A stretch of DNA of 64,000 bases from Chamaecrista fasciculata (lineage: Eukaryota > Streptophyta > Magnoliopsida > Fabales > Fabaceae): positions 36,404 through 100,403 of the forward strand of contig QANZ01002401.1 in the NCBI GenBank assembly GCA_003254925.1, written 5' to 3'. The position numbers were made by a program, and so were the translations under genes. The stretch's first letter is position 1; every line of letters starts with the position of its first letter. Positions 1-10,138 of the stretch are shown here, piece after piece. A model generated the notes under the pieces. The model had not been told where the DNA came from. It ran no database searches and saw only the letters and a program-made list of their open reading frames with translations.

Positions 1-1068
1 CTCTCTTTCTCTCTCTTATATGATACTGGTGGATTTGCATTTCTTTTAATTATTGATTTATTTTTTAAAAAATATAAAATTATTATTTTCACTATGTATT
101 AATATAATAAAAAATAAAATTTGAAATTTCTTTAATTTTTCTAGTCATTCTTACTAATTATATATATATAATATTTGAACAAAAAATATATAACTTTATG
201 AAAAATGCATAAAAAGGTGATCATTTAAGATAAAAAGGTTGTAAGAGAGAAATCTCAACATATTGTTACGAGATTTTATCCTCTAGAGTTTTTTTTCATG
301 CATTTTTTGTGGAATTAGAGAAAAAATATGAATTTCATGAAATAAAAATATATAACTCTCGTTGAATGTTTAATGAGTAATTTGGATCAGTAAATTATGG
401 CTAGTGTCAGTAAATTATGGTATTTTGTGATAAATGTGTACTTTGTGTCAGTAATAGATCAATTTAGATAAATGTGTACTTTGTGAAAATTTAAATTCAA
501 TATAACTCTCGTTGAATGTTTAATGAGTAATTTGGATCCTTTATAGTGCACTATAAGTAAACTGCAGAGAGAGAAAGGAACAAATAGAGAAAGAAAGTGG
601 ATCTCACTGACATTTTTTCTCTCTAGTTTATTCTTATCTTTCTCTGTACTCTTCACCTATAGTACACTATATATAGAGAATCCTAATTGATTTAATGAGA
701 AGATGTAAAACCACTAGATACTCGTTAGTCTAAACTCTTATGATAAATTCTAGCTAGGGTCTTGTCTTGATAAATTTATCTTGAGGGACCAAAACAATTT
801 TTACAACCAATGCAAATTTGATATAATCAAATTTTATAAAATTCTAAATTTACATAAATCCAATTAACAAAGGCCTCCTTGTATAAAAAATAAAACACTT
901 TGTCACACACATGACAAACCATTATTTGAAGTTATAGTACACAGACATTAATTCATTACTGTTGCACCAGATACACCGACAATATATCCATAAATATCCT
1001 AGATTACAAAGTATGAATACACCCTATATTATGGATAGATATAATAATTAAAAGAACATACATTTATA
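1..1068. other. AT-rich flank downstream of OMT1
   Basis: I see no gene here. A 38-bp direct repeat occurs at 351-388 and 501-538 (both contain GTTGAATGTTTAATGAG). A short fold-back element lies at 534-688. The segment around 900-1000 (ending in ATTATTTGAAGTTATAG) resembles the sequence just downstream of OMT2 and OMT3, so it is probably the old 3' flank of the duplicated unit. Confidence 0.6.
534..688. repeat. Short fold-back (MITE-like) repeat
   Basis: The left end reads GGATCCTTTATAGTGCACTA. The reverse complement of the right end reads GGATTCTCTATATATAGTG, so the ends pair as an inverted repeat over about 155 bp. The left arm holds a perfect 14-bp palindrome, TATAGTGCACTATA. No clear target duplication is visible, so the superfamily cannot be assigned. 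Confidence 0.35.
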
Positions 1069-1380
1069 TTATGGATAAACCTCAATGAGAGACCTTAAAC
1101 CTAGAACAGGATTTATCTTATAGTTACTGAAACCAGCAGAGAAAATCAAATTGGCCCATTCTTTCTCAGTTCTCTGTTTCCCAGGCAAATATACCATTGT
1201 CAATATATCAAAGAGCAGTTGTGTTTCAAGTGACGTATAATCTCCATTTTCATCATTATTATTTTCTATAACGATGTCTATTATAACCACCTTCCCTCCT
1301 TTTCCTTTCATTGTAATTGCCTCCTTGCATTTCTTCAGTATTTTCAGGCAAGCCTCATCGTCCCAATCATGCAACGTCCA

Positions 1381-2258
1381 CTGCATATGCATATAATTTC
1401 ATTCAAAGTAATAAGTTAAATATAGTTTTTTTTTGGGGTAAAAAGGGGAAATATCATAAATATTCAGAAATAGAAAGTGTCATACAAACATATAGGAGCT
1501 AGAATAATGGTACCATGAGAAGGGAGCAAAGGTAAAAGAGCTCCTCTAAGAGTTTTCATCATTGCAAGTTCTAATAGAAAAATAACTAACTTATCATAAA
1601 TACAGAGTAGGGAAAGGAAAGGCGAAAAACAGAGTTTTTTTTTTTCTCTCTTTAAATTATCTTATAGAAAAACCCAAGCGAACCAGGTTTTGCCAACCCG
1701 CCTCGACAACTTGATGAGCCAAGTTAATTAGCTCATTTAACCCACCAATCATTAAATTTTCATCTTTTCCATTTTTAAAATTTTTTTTTCAATTGTTTTT
1801 AAATAAAAAATATTTTTTATAACTTTCTTAATAAATAAAATTTATGAAAATTAAAATAAATTATACCAATAGTATAATCATTCAATACTATTCACTAGTC
1901 ACTACATCTAAAATTATATTACCAACTCGCTAACTCACTCGAGTTAGCTCACTACGAGCCGCGAGTTAAATAAGCCAACCCGTTCGAGTTATAATTTTTG
2001 GCGAGCTGGATTCTTTCAATCCAACTCGCCAATTTGGTGAGTTAAACGAGCCAACTCACCGAGTTTAGCTCGTTTTAGTGGCTCTATAACTAATTATATC
2101 ATAAAAACAGAGTAGGGAAAGGAAAGGCGAAAAACAGAGTTTTGTTTTTTTTCTCTTTAATAGAAAAATAACTAACAGTCTTAGGGCTTTGTAACATCAA
2201 ATTAAAGGCCAAAAATAGGAGCAAACGAAAACTTTATAGCTAGTAGTCTAGTACGTAC
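1381..2258 (-). other. OMT1 intron with duplicated block
   Basis: This 878-bp intron has a GT donor at 2258-2257 and an AG acceptor at 1382-1381. A block of about 45-60 bp (core GAGTAGGGAAAGGAAAGGCG) occurs at about 1596-1655 and again at 2096-2155. Between the copies, 1680-2085 is rich in inverted GAGTTAGCTC/GAGCCAACTC motifs, like a decayed fold-back or hAT-type repeat. A T-run followed by a LINE-like 3' end lies at 1424-1510. Confidence 0.5.
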
Positions 2259-3007
2259 CTTAAAGAATATACCATCTGAGGGAGGAATAGCCTCAAACAT
2301 GTCTCCTGCAATGAACTTGAGATTCCCACTTCCTTTGAGGTGACCTACAACATAAGGGCTATCAAAGACAATGCACTCCATTTTTGGAAATGCCTTAGCA
2401 ATGGCTTTAGCCATGGTCCCAGTGTTACCACCCACATCCACCAAAGACTCCAAACCCTCGAACACCCCTTTACACGTGTCAACAACCACACTCGCCACCA
2501 ATCGAGAATCATTCTCCATTAACTCAGTGAACCCCTTTTGAAACTTGGGGTCATGCCATGCATAATCCCAAAACGACCTACCATATGTGGTGTCAAACGG
2601 CGTCGGATCATCTTTTTGGAGCCAATTCACCATCTCCTGTATGGGCTTGGTCATAATTGGGTACTCCAACATGGTGAGCACTATAGGGCAAGCACTGAAT
2701 GGGTGGTCCTTCAAAAGGAGGGTGGATGCTTCGGTTAGGACATAGCCCTCCAATTGTGGGTCATCATGAAGCTTCTGGAGAGAGAAGAAGCCAGAATGAG
2801 TGAGAATCCGCATTAAACGATGGATGTTGGGGGTTTTAGAAGGGTGGATTGAGAGAGAAGAGACAAGTTGGTGAAGAGTGATGGGTTTGCCATGAGAGTG
2901 AATGATGTCTGGGATGCCTAATTCTACGGCTGATTTCAGAGACATTTTTTTTTTTTTTTGATGTAAACGGAAATTCATTAAAAAGACAAAAGCAGAGCAC
3001 GAAGTGC

Positions 3008-6000
3008 TCAAGAAGTTTCAGTTACAGAAGGAGAGGCAACAGAAGGAGATATGGAGTTTTGCAGAAAAGCAGAAGATAGTCTTCTAGTCCTAGGATAAGT
3101 TACAGACATAAAATCATAAAGACAATGCATAGAAATAAAAGATGGCATGGAATAAAAGATAGTATGGGGTGTTGCTGATGTCCGCCCCAAGTTTGCAAGC
3201 ATGTCCGCTGGTTTGTTGCATTCTCTGAAGATGTGCTTGATCTGGATTTGATCAAAACTGGATAGGAAACATCTGCAGTTTTTGATAATGGTAAATAAAG
3301 GGTGATGAGAGGTGATATTAGCATCATAAATTAAGTCAACAGCAAGCTTGGAATCAGATTCTATGATGAGGTTTTTAATATTAACATCTGTGGCGAGTTT
3401 TAGTCCCATTTGAATGCTCCAAAGTTCCGCTTTTAGGATACACCCGTGGCCTAAGAAGCATGAGTAACCTGTGATCCAATTTCCGTCATAGTCTCTAATG
3501 AGACCCCCTGCACCAAGAAGATAGTCTTTTGCTGACCCATCACAGTTCAATTTAAAGAAAGGTTTTGGTGGAGGAGACCAATGAAGGTTAAGAGAGTGAG
3601 TGGCAGAGGTAGAGGGATTAGGAGATATGAAATGGATGAATTCTGTACTATCAGCAAGCGATTTGTTGATGATTTGTCTGGGAGAGAAAGGTTTTTTAGA
3701 GAAGATGAAGGCATTTCTGCTGAGCCAGATATTGTAAAGCAAGCAAGTGAAGAAAGAATTCCAAGGGATATTAAAACGGAAATAAGCTTTATTATTGCAG
3801 TGAGTTTTTAACCAGGAAGAAAAATCAAGATGTGTCAAAGAGTCAACAGAGGACAGAGAGCGCCAGATAGGGGTGGTTTTTTCACAGTGTCTGAAGAGGT
3901 GATCTAAATCTTCAATGGCATTCAAACAAAGGGAACAGGAAGGGTTTTGTAAACAATTTCTTTTGAAAAGAGTGTCATTTGTTGGAAGGGCATAGTTAAA
4001 AAGTTTCCAAATAAAGAGAGGGATACGAGGGGGGAGGTTTAATTTCCAAATCCAGTTTAGGTGATGGGAAGGATAATCTTTAAATAAAGTTTTATAAGCA
4101 GAAGCAGAGCTATAAATCCCATTACCATTATGAGGCCAAGAAATAGAGTCAGGGAGGGTATCAGTGATATCAACAGGGGTACTAAGAATTTTGTTTCTAA
4201 TATCAGGGGGGAGGTCCAGGGAGATATGTGAGAGGTTAATGTTACCAGTTCTGTCAATGAGAGAGGAAAGTTTAAGATTTATTTCGTTTTGGGGAATGGG
4301 TCCAGAGATTAGATGTCTAAGGGGACCAATGTCAAGCCATTTATCATGCCAAAAATTTATAGATTTACCACTGCCAACATTCCAGACAAAGTTGTTTTGG
4401 AAAATATTAAGGTCTTTATCAATGCTTCTACGGATAAAGGATTTTGAGTGCAAATTTTTAGACAGAGAGCTACCATATTTGGTTCTTAGGACAATAGAGT
4501 AAAGGTTGTTACTATTAGAGTGTATATTCCAGAGGATTTTTGCCATGAAGGTGGCATTGGTATGGGAAGATTTCCTGATACTAAGTCCACCAAAGTTTTT
4601 TGGTTTAGCAATGTTATCCCAATTTACCAGATGTATTTTTTTTGAGGTGGTATCGTGCCCCCAGAGAAAATCTCTATTGGTTTTATCTATTTTTTTATGG
4701 AAGTAAGGGGGAAGGGAAAAAACTTGCATGGCATGAGAGGGAATGGAAGAAAGAGTGGAATTAATGAGCTGAATTCGGCCAGCCATAGATAGGGAATTTC
4801 GTTTCCAACCCTGAAGCTTGGAGACAAGATTATCAACGATAAATTGGAAGTCGGAAATCTTATAATTAGGCTTAAGGGGTAAACCTAGATAGTTGCCAAC
4901 CGAGGAGGAAGAGGAGATAGAAAGGGTGGATTCAGTAAGATTTTTAAAAAGAGAATTAACTGAGTTTGAGAACCAGATTTTAGATTTATTAAAATTGATG
5001 GAGAGATTAGAGGATGCAGAGAAGGTAGTAAGACAAGTTTTGATAGCAGAGAGATTTCTCTTATTTGCTTTGGCAAAGAGAAGGATGTCATCCGCGAAAA
5101 AAAGATGAGAGAAGCTAATGTTGCTATTATCATTCTTAAAGGAGAAAGGGAACCAGTTTTTCTTGTTTACTTCGTTAATGATGAGATGATTTAGAAATTC
5201 CATAGCTAAAATGAAGAGGTAGGGTGAGATGGGGTCACCTTGCCTAATACCGTGTTGAGGTTTGAAAGAATCAAGTTTCTTACCATTAACAATGGGGGTA
5301 TAGGAGAAGGAGTTAAAAATGGAGGAAATAAGGAGAAGCCATTCATTAGGGAAGTTAAAGAGAGAAAGCATATTTAGGATGAAATTCCAGGAAATGGTAT
5401 CAAAAGCTTTGGAGATGTCAAGCTTGATAATCATCCATCCGGATTTTGCTTTTGAGGTATGCATAGAATGCATGATTTCATGGGCTGTAATGAAGAGATC
5501 ACTAGTGTGCTTACCTTTTTGGAAGGCTCCTTGAAAAGGAGAGATAAGAGTGGGTAGGAGGGGTTTAAGGCGAGATACAAGAAGTTTACTTAAGATTTTA
5601 TAATGTGTCATACAAAGTCCAATGGGTCTAAGATGGGAGGGGTTAGTTACATTTTGAATTTTTGGGATAAGGCAGAGGAGAGTATTGCCCCAGGAGGGAG
5701 GGATACTCCAGGAGGAAAAGATGTTTTGAATACTTTGGATGAGTTGGTCTTTAACTGTAGGCCAATTTTTTTGGTAAAAAATGGCGTGAAGACCATCTTC
5801 TCCAGGGGTTTTGAAGGGGTGGAGATCGAAGCAAGCCATTTTGATTTCTAGTTCAGATGGAATAGCTATAAGAGAACTTTTAGAGACAGAGGAGAGTTTG
5901 GGGAGGTTTTGAATGGAGTTGATAGGAGGGACACAAGGGGAGTTACTAGTGTAAATATTTTTAAAAAAGAGGAGAATGGTGTTGGAAATCTCAGATGGAC

Positions 6001-7150
6001 ACCAGGTTAAGGTGCCATCATCTCTGGTTAGACATAAAATACTATTTCTTTTCCTACGAATAATGGTACTATGATGAAAGAACTTAGTGTTCTTATCACC
6101 AAGAGAGAGCCAATTGACTCTAGATTTCATCTTCCAGAGCTCTTCTTCTTGCTTTAAAATGGTAGAAAGCTTTTGTTGAAGATTTCTTTCAAGAATGTAG
6201 TGTTGAGGTTCAGGATTAAGGCAGAGAATTTTTTGAAGACCAAGAAGTCTAGCATAAATCTGTTTTTTTTCAAAAAAGATGTTTTTAAAAGTTTTTTTAC
6301 TCCAAGAAGAAATTTCATGCTGCATAACAGCGATGTTTTCTTCAATATTGGTACTGGTATTGTCCCAAAAGGCTTTAACAAGGTCAGGGAAGGAGGGGTG
6401 GGAAGTCCAGAAGGATTCAAGACGGAAAAACTTATTTTTTTTGGTGGTGTGAGGTAGAATGTTAAGGAGGATGGGGCAGTGGTCAGAGTGTGTTCTAGGG
6501 AGGTGGGTGACAGTAGAGTTTGGGAAGGATTGAAGCCAAAGAGGGTTAGAGTGACATCTATCTATTCTAGTCCTAACAATCCTGCCATGTTCTCTATTAT
6601 TAGTCCAAGTGAAGAGAGGGCCCGAGAATCCTAAGTCTATGAGATTACAAGAGTTAAGGAAATTGTTGAAAACAGACATTTTTTTTTTATTTGGAGGTCT
6701 ACCACCAAATTTCTCCTTAGAGTTGGAAATATCATTAAAGTCACCCATGATTAACCAAGGTAGAGGTAAGTCTTTAAAAGCATATGTTATATTTTTCCAA
6801 AGATTTTTTCTAATAATAAAATTTGGACTAGCATAAATAGAAGAGAGAATAAAGGAAGAGTCGTATACCTTCACTTTACAGTGGAGTTCTTGGAAAGAAG
6901 AGGCTAGGGGCTCAACGGAGAGAGTGTGGGAGTTCCAGAGAAGCCAAATACCGCCAGAAAAACCCATGGCATCAATTTTGATGAAGTTATCAAAACCGAG
7001 ATTGGAGGCAATATCGTGGGCTCTTTGACCACTAAGTCTAGTTTCAGTGAGTATGACAATGTCAGGGTTGAATTTTTGGGTTAAGTCACGAAAGGCTCTT
7101 CGAAAATCAGAGCTAGCAGCTCCTCTAATATTCCATGCTAGGATATTCAT
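3008..7150 (-). CDS. LINE ORF2: endonuclease, reverse transcriptase, RNase H
   Basis: This ORF encodes the replication polyprotein of the LINE, 1380 aa when started at MNILAWNIRGA (7150). That start is typical of plant L1 ORF2, although an open frame extends to 7231. The domain order is an apurinic-type endonuclease (about 1-230, with TETR, MGDFND and THSDHCPIL), then reverse transcriptase (about 470-760, with KLDISKAFDT, RQGDPISP and the catalytic FADD at about 685-688). A zf-RVT region follows (about 1010-1100, including CSLCLNAIEDLDHLF). The C-terminal RNase H (about 1200-1325) has the acidic residues of CDGS, KAELWS, ESDS and NKPADMLA. All catalytic motifs are present. It is in the same frame as ORF1, separated by the ORF1 stop and about 255 bp. 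Confidence 0.93.
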   Translation of the reverse strand: MNILAWNIRGAASSDFRRAFRDLTQKFNPDIVILTETRLSGQRAHDIASNLGFDNFIKIDAMGFSGGIWLLWNSHTLSVEPLASSFQELHCKVKVYDSSFILSSIYASPNFIIRKNLWKNITYAFKDLPLPWLIMGDFNDISNSKEKFGGRPPNKKKMSVFNNFLNSCNLIDLGFSGPLFTWTNNREHGRIVRTRIDRCHSNPLWLQSFPNSTVTHLPRTHSDHCPILLNILPHTTKKNKFFRLESFWTSHPSFPDLVKAFWDNTSTNIEENIAVMQHEISSWSKKTFKNIFFEKKQIYARLLGLQKILCLNPEPQHYILERNLQQKLSTILKQEEELWKMKSRVNWLSLGDKNTKFFHHSTIIRRKRNSILCLTRDDGTLTWCPSEISNTILLFFKNIYTSNSPCVPPINSIQNLPKLSSVSKSSLIAIPSELEIKMACFDLHPFKTPGEDGLHAIFYQKNWPTVKDQLIQSIQNIFSSWSIPPSWGNTLLCLIPKIQNVTNPSHLRPIGLCMTHYKILSKLLVSRLKPLLPTLISPFQGAFQKGKHTSDLFITAHEIMHSMHTSKAKSGWMIIKLDISKAFDTISWNFILNMLSLFNFPNEWLLLISSIFNSFSYTPIVNGKKLDSFKPQHGIRQGDPISPYLFILAMEFLNHLIINEVNKKNWFPFSFKNDNSNISFSHLFFADDILLFAKANKRNLSAIKTCLTTFSASSNLSINFNKSKIWFSNSVNSLFKNLTESTLSISSSSSVGNYLGLPLKPNYKISDFQFIVDNLVSKLQGWKRNSLSMAGRIQLINSTLSSIPSHAMQVFSLPPYFHKKIDKTNRDFLWGHDTTSKKIHLVNWDNIAKPKNFGGLSIRKSSHTNATFMAKILWNIHSNSNNLYSIVLRTKYGSSLSKNLHSKSFIRRSIDKDLNIFQNNFVWNVGSGKSINFWHDKWLDIGPLRHLISGPIPQNEINLKLSSLIDRTGNINLSHISLDLPPDIRNKILSTPVDITDTLPDSISWPHNGNGIYSSASAYKTLFKDYPSHHLNWIWKLNLPPRIPLFIWKLFNYALPTNDTLFKRNCLQNPSCSLCLNAIEDLDHLFRHCEKTTPIWRSLSSVDSLTHLDFSSWLKTHCNNKAYFRFNIPWNSFFTCLLYNIWLSRNAFIFSKKPFSPRQIINKSLADSTEFIHFISPNPSTSATHSLNLHWSPPPKPFFKLNCDGSAKDYLLGAGGLIRDYDGNWITGYSCFLGHGCILKAELWSIQMGLKLATDVNIKNLIIESDSKLAVDLIYDANITSHHPLFTIIKNCRCFLSSFDQIQIKHIFRECNKPADMLANLGRTSATPHTIFYSMPSFISMHCLYDFMSVTYPRTRRLSSAFLQNSISPSVASPSVTETS

Positions 7151-7409
7151 GGGTGTAAAAGCAGGATTTTGAGGGGGAGAGAGGGGGGAAGGGGGGGGGA
7201 TCAGCAAGGGGGTTTGTTGGATCGAAGGCAAAGGATGGATTTAGGTGGAGATTGTACTCTACAGTACCTATGTCGAAGTTTAAGCAGCAGTCTATGTCGA
7301 TATACATTTCCGCTAAGTGGTAGGGACCTAGGTAGTGTGCGCAATGGTTTTGGTTTCCTACAAGGGTAGTGTTTGCGCCTGACATTGGAAAAGTGAAGCT
7401 GTGTGTCAT
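7125..7409 (-). CDS. Small linker ORF between LINE ORF1 and ORF2
   Basis: This 94-aa frame starts with an ATG that overlaps the ORF1 stop (ATGA, 7406-7409) and ends 26 bp inside ORF2. It is not low-complexity (MSGANTTLVGN, then CAHYLGPYHLAEMYIDIDCC), unlike the Pro/Ser-rich tail of ORF1. It may be the original ORF1 C-terminus, put out of frame by a small indel. It may also be a real third ORF read by re-initiation, or chance. I do not recognise a domain. Confidence 0.3.
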   Translation of the reverse strand: MTHSFTFPMSGANTTLVGNQNHCAHYLGPYHLAEMYIDIDCCLNFDIGTVEYNLHLNPSFAFDPTNPLADPPPFPPLSPSKSCFYTHEYPSMEY

Positions 7410-9955
7410 TGGGAGGGTGTAAAGGTCCGTGAGAAGAGGGTTTGGAGAGGGGGGGGGGGGCTGGGAACCAGTTGTAGTTCACCAGATTGTTGAAACGGGG
7501 GGGTGGAAGGACATATGAATGTCTCTGACGTAGCTGAAGGACAGAAGCACGTGTGTGGTGGTTCCTTGAGTTGTTGGCAAAGGCAAGGCTTAGGAGGTTT
7601 GCCCAACAATGGGTCCATGGGGAGTTGTTTAGAAGACCCCTCAGCAGGTTGATCCAAATCAGGGTCATGCCTGAAGTTGGAGAGCACTCCTGCTGATACG
7701 CTTCCCAAAGATTGTTTAGTATTTCTTCTCTTTGATCTTGTGGAGGGGGGTTGTTGTCTACTACCATATATTGTGCTTGTGGCCAACGAATAGGGATTAT
7801 GAGGAGGGAGACAGGGCTTTGGTGATTTGGAGAGAGTGGAGGTGATTGTGGCAGGTTTTGTGGTAGGGGTAGAGGGAAAACTGGGGACTGTGGGGTATGT
7901 CTGTGTGCTGATAGAGGGGGTGAGGGTGATTGATTCATGTTGAGAGGGGAGTTGGTGGGGGATGGGATTCTGGTTACTTGGGGAGAGGAGTTTCCTCTGA
8001 GGAGCTGGCTCACAGGCATGATTTTTCTTAGGGGTTATTGGTTTGGAAGGGTGAGCTTGGGGAGGAGGAATGGATGAAAGACTAGTATTTAAAGATGATC
8101 CTAGGTCATGTAGGGTTTTGGAGAGTGTTTTAGGATCACAGTGAAGAGGGAGGGATGGTGTTGGCGGGTTCAAGGTTTGCAGAGATGGATCAAGTGTTAA
8201 GACAACTTCGATGAGGGGGGTGGGTGGCTGACCATTTTTTTCTTGCATGGAATGGGAAAAGTTTGGGGACGTAAGTTGCATGGGGGAAAGGTTATCATGG
8301 TCAGAAGACAGAGGGGATGGTGGTGAAGGGCTCGAGGCTTTGGGTTTGGATTTTTGTGTGGTGAAGTCAGAGGAGAGAGGGGGGGCATGTTGGATGGTTT
8401 TAAAAGGATTAGTACAGGCTGGAGAAGGGATAGCGGGAGCAGAGGGAGAGAGAGTAGTATTAGGCTCAGAAAAGTTAAATTTGTTTTTTGCTTTAAGATG
8501 ACTAGGTATCAGGTGGACAGGTGTGGCAGGGTGCTTTATCTTGTCCTTATTGTACATGGTTTTTTTATGCTTTATGAGGGCAGGTTTCTGAGTCTTTTTT
8601 TGAGGATTATCATCAGAGGGGTAATTTTCTTTTAAGAAAGTTTTAGGTGAAGGAAAGTTTTTTTGTGGAGAGATGGTTTTTGAGGAGAGAGGGTTTTTTG
8701 GAAGAGAATCTAGCCGTTTAGGAGGGAAAGTTTGATTGTGAGGATTTGAAAAGGATTTCGGTTTTGGGGGTGGTACTGGGAGTAACGGGGGGGTAATTTC
8801 AAATATATGGTTTTTGTAAAAACTAATGTTCTCAAAGATAACGGGTATGTGAATGCCATTGAAGAAGATAGATGGGGGAAGGGGCTTTGTAATATCAAAC
8901 TCAATACACAGTCTAGTAACAGAGATCAGATTTTTATCTAGATTATTCCTATCAAAAGCAATAATTTTTCCCAAAGCATTACCAACTAATTTTAAAATAT
9001 CAAAGCGAATATATTCAGAGGGGAAATGGGGGAGGGAGATCCAGATAGAAGTATAACGAGAGGGGTTAGAGGGAGAAAAGTTTGAAATCCAGGATCGGGT
9101 CAGCAAAGGAAAACCATCAAGGAGCCAAGGACAAGTAGAGAGGATACGTAACCTGTCAGATGGATCAATGTTGGAGAGAAGAAAATGATTTAGGCCTAGA
9201 TGCTTGAGCAAAGCTTTGTCCTGGAGACTCCAAAGCCTTAGCAGTTTATTCTTCAGATTTGGCGTTCTTGAGACTTGGTCAGGGACAAAGATGATTAGAG
9301 ATTGTTTCCATTCCTCCGATAAGGCTTTGCATAATTCTGGAGGTAATGAGATGGATATTCCCTGTGGTGAGTGGGAGATTTTTGCGATCTCTTCGAGAGA
9401 TGATTTTTCAGGGTTTTGGGAAGGATCTTCAAGAGGGATGGAGCCGAACTTATTGATGAGATCTTTACATAAAGCAGCCTTAAAATTTTTTGGAGGCGAA
9501 GACACATCGGGATGGGTTGAAATAAGTGGAGGATTTAATCTGTGGGTGTTCGAAGGATGGTTTTTTGGCGATGAGTGAGGTGAGGGGAGTTGCGAAGAGA
9601 GTTGTTCTGGAATAAGAAGGGGTAGTACAGAGGGTGGAGAAGAGCTTCGAGGGAGACAGAGAATTTGGGTGTTTGGTGGGTTAGGGTTTGGCTGTGATGT
9701 GGGTGAAGATGGTGTGGAGTTGGAAGGCTGATGTTTAGTGGGAATTGATGAGGTTGAGAATGCGAAGGGTTGTAACGGTTCGGAATGAGGGTTTTTCGAA
9801 GCGTTTTGGTTTGTGGAGGTGGAGGGTTGCGACGGAGCAGGTACATCGGTACAGGTAGGGTAGATGGAGAGACTGGGTGGCGCAAGGGGGTTACGATTTC
9901 CGGTAATTTGTGGGCTTGGATTTCTTGGGGTTTGGTTGGGAGTGTTTTGGGCCAT
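7406..9955 (-). CDS. LINE ORF1: DUF4283-type RNA-binding protein
   Basis: This is the nucleic-acid-binding ORF1 protein of the LINE, about 849 aa when started at MAQNTPNQTP (9955). The open frame upstream of that ATG runs into OMT1 sequence, so it is not native. The N-terminal 190 residues are Pro/Ser/Asn-rich. Residues about 200-385 look like the DUF4283 fold common in plant LINE ORF1 (CPWLLDGFPLLTRSW, then YTSIWISLPHFPSEY). A long Pro/Lys/Ser-rich region follows. The CCHC zinc knuckle that usually follows DUF4283 is not visible: the expected site reads VIFENISFYKNHIFE, with no cysteines. A Cys-rich CLCQQL...CFC segment sits near the C-terminus. Confidence 0.8.
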   Translation of the reverse strand: MAQNTPNQTPRNPSPQITGNRNPLAPPSLSIYPTCTDVPAPSQPSTSTNQNASKNPHSEPLQPFAFSTSSIPTKHQPSNSTPSSPTSQPNPNPPNTQILCLPRSSSPPSVLPLLIPEQLSSQLPSPHSSPKNHPSNTHRLNPPLISTHPDVSSPPKNFKAALCKDLINKFGSIPLEDPSQNPEKSSLEEIAKISHSPQGISISLPPELCKALSEEWKQSLIIFVPDQVSRTPNLKNKLLRLWSLQDKALLKHLGLNHFLLSNIDPSDRLRILSTCPWLLDGFPLLTRSWISNFSPSNPSRYTSIWISLPHFPSEYIRFDILKLVGNALGKIIAFDRNNLDKNLISVTRLCIEFDITKPLPPSIFFNGIHIPVIFENISFYKNHIFEITPPLLPVPPPKPKSFSNPHNQTFPPKRLDSLPKNPLSSKTISPQKNFPSPKTFLKENYPSDDNPQKKTQKPALIKHKKTMYNKDKIKHPATPVHLIPSHLKAKNKFNFSEPNTTLSPSAPAIPSPACTNPFKTIQHAPPLSSDFTTQKSKPKASSPSPPSPLSSDHDNLSPMQLTSPNFSHSMQEKNGQPPTPLIEVVLTLDPSLQTLNPPTPSLPLHCDPKTLSKTLHDLGSSLNTSLSSIPPPQAHPSKPITPKKNHACEPAPQRKLLSPSNQNPIPHQLPSQHESITLTPSISTQTYPTVPSFPSTPTTKPATITSTLSKSPKPCLPPHNPYSLATSTIYGSRQQPPSTRSKRRNTKQSLGSVSAGVLSNFRHDPDLDQPAEGSSKQLPMDPLLGKPPKPCLCQQLKEPPHTCFCPSATSETFICPSTPPFQQSGELQLVPSPPPPLQTLFSRTFTPSQ

Positions 9956-10138
9956 CTTTTCCTTGTCGAAGAATGTAGGATGCTTGTTGTGTGCTTCCAT
10001 ATGTGGCTTTGAGCTTCAAGTAGTTTTATTGATGCAATTTGCTCTTTGTTGTGAGATCCCATACTTGATATAGTTACTTCTTTTATTGTGATTTATGTAT
10101 GTATCTTGGTATGGAACCCATCGTTCAGTATATGGGTC

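Larger units (their letters stand above)
2946..9973 (-). mobile_element. L1-type plant LINE with RNase H, inserted in OMT1
   Basis: This non-LTR retrotransposon of about 7.0 kb has two long open frames and a 3' poly(A) (T-run 2946-2959 on the plus strand). It lies in the same orientation as OMT1. The 5' end is 18 bp before the ORF1 start, so the 5' UTR is very short or truncated. Relative to OMT3 (empty site ...GAGACATTGAGTGTAGGATG...), the target lost about 4 bp (TGAG) and shows no target-site duplication. Both ORFs read without stop or frameshift, which suggests a recent insertion. Confidence 0.92.
1069..10062 (-). pseudogene. OMT1: O-methyltransferase gene split by a LINE
   Basis: This is a class II SAM-dependent O-methyltransferase of the resveratrol/orcinol OMT-like branch. 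The gene starts at 10062 (MGSHNKEQIAS), in the same context as OMT2. The first 89 coding bases (9974-10062) are followed by a 7 kb LINE, and the frame resumes at 2945 (MSLKSAVELG) to the donor at 2259/2258 (AAG|GTACGT). Exon 2 is 1069-1380 after a TGCAG acceptor and ends SLIEVYP. The SAM loop VDVGGNTGT, GGDMF-type strand (AGDMF) and catalytic HDW are all intact. The two exon 1 pieces sum to 776 nt, 4 short of 780 (260 codons), matching a 4-bp loss at the insertion. Without the LINE it would encode about 363 aa. I see no other lesion, so it was probably functional until the insertion. Confidence 0.9.

Noticed and set aside
7201..8019. 272-aa open frame overlapping LINE ORF1 in another frame
   Set aside because: It is a Pro/Ser-rich shadow of ORF1; ORF1 carries the DUF4283 domain and the longer frame.
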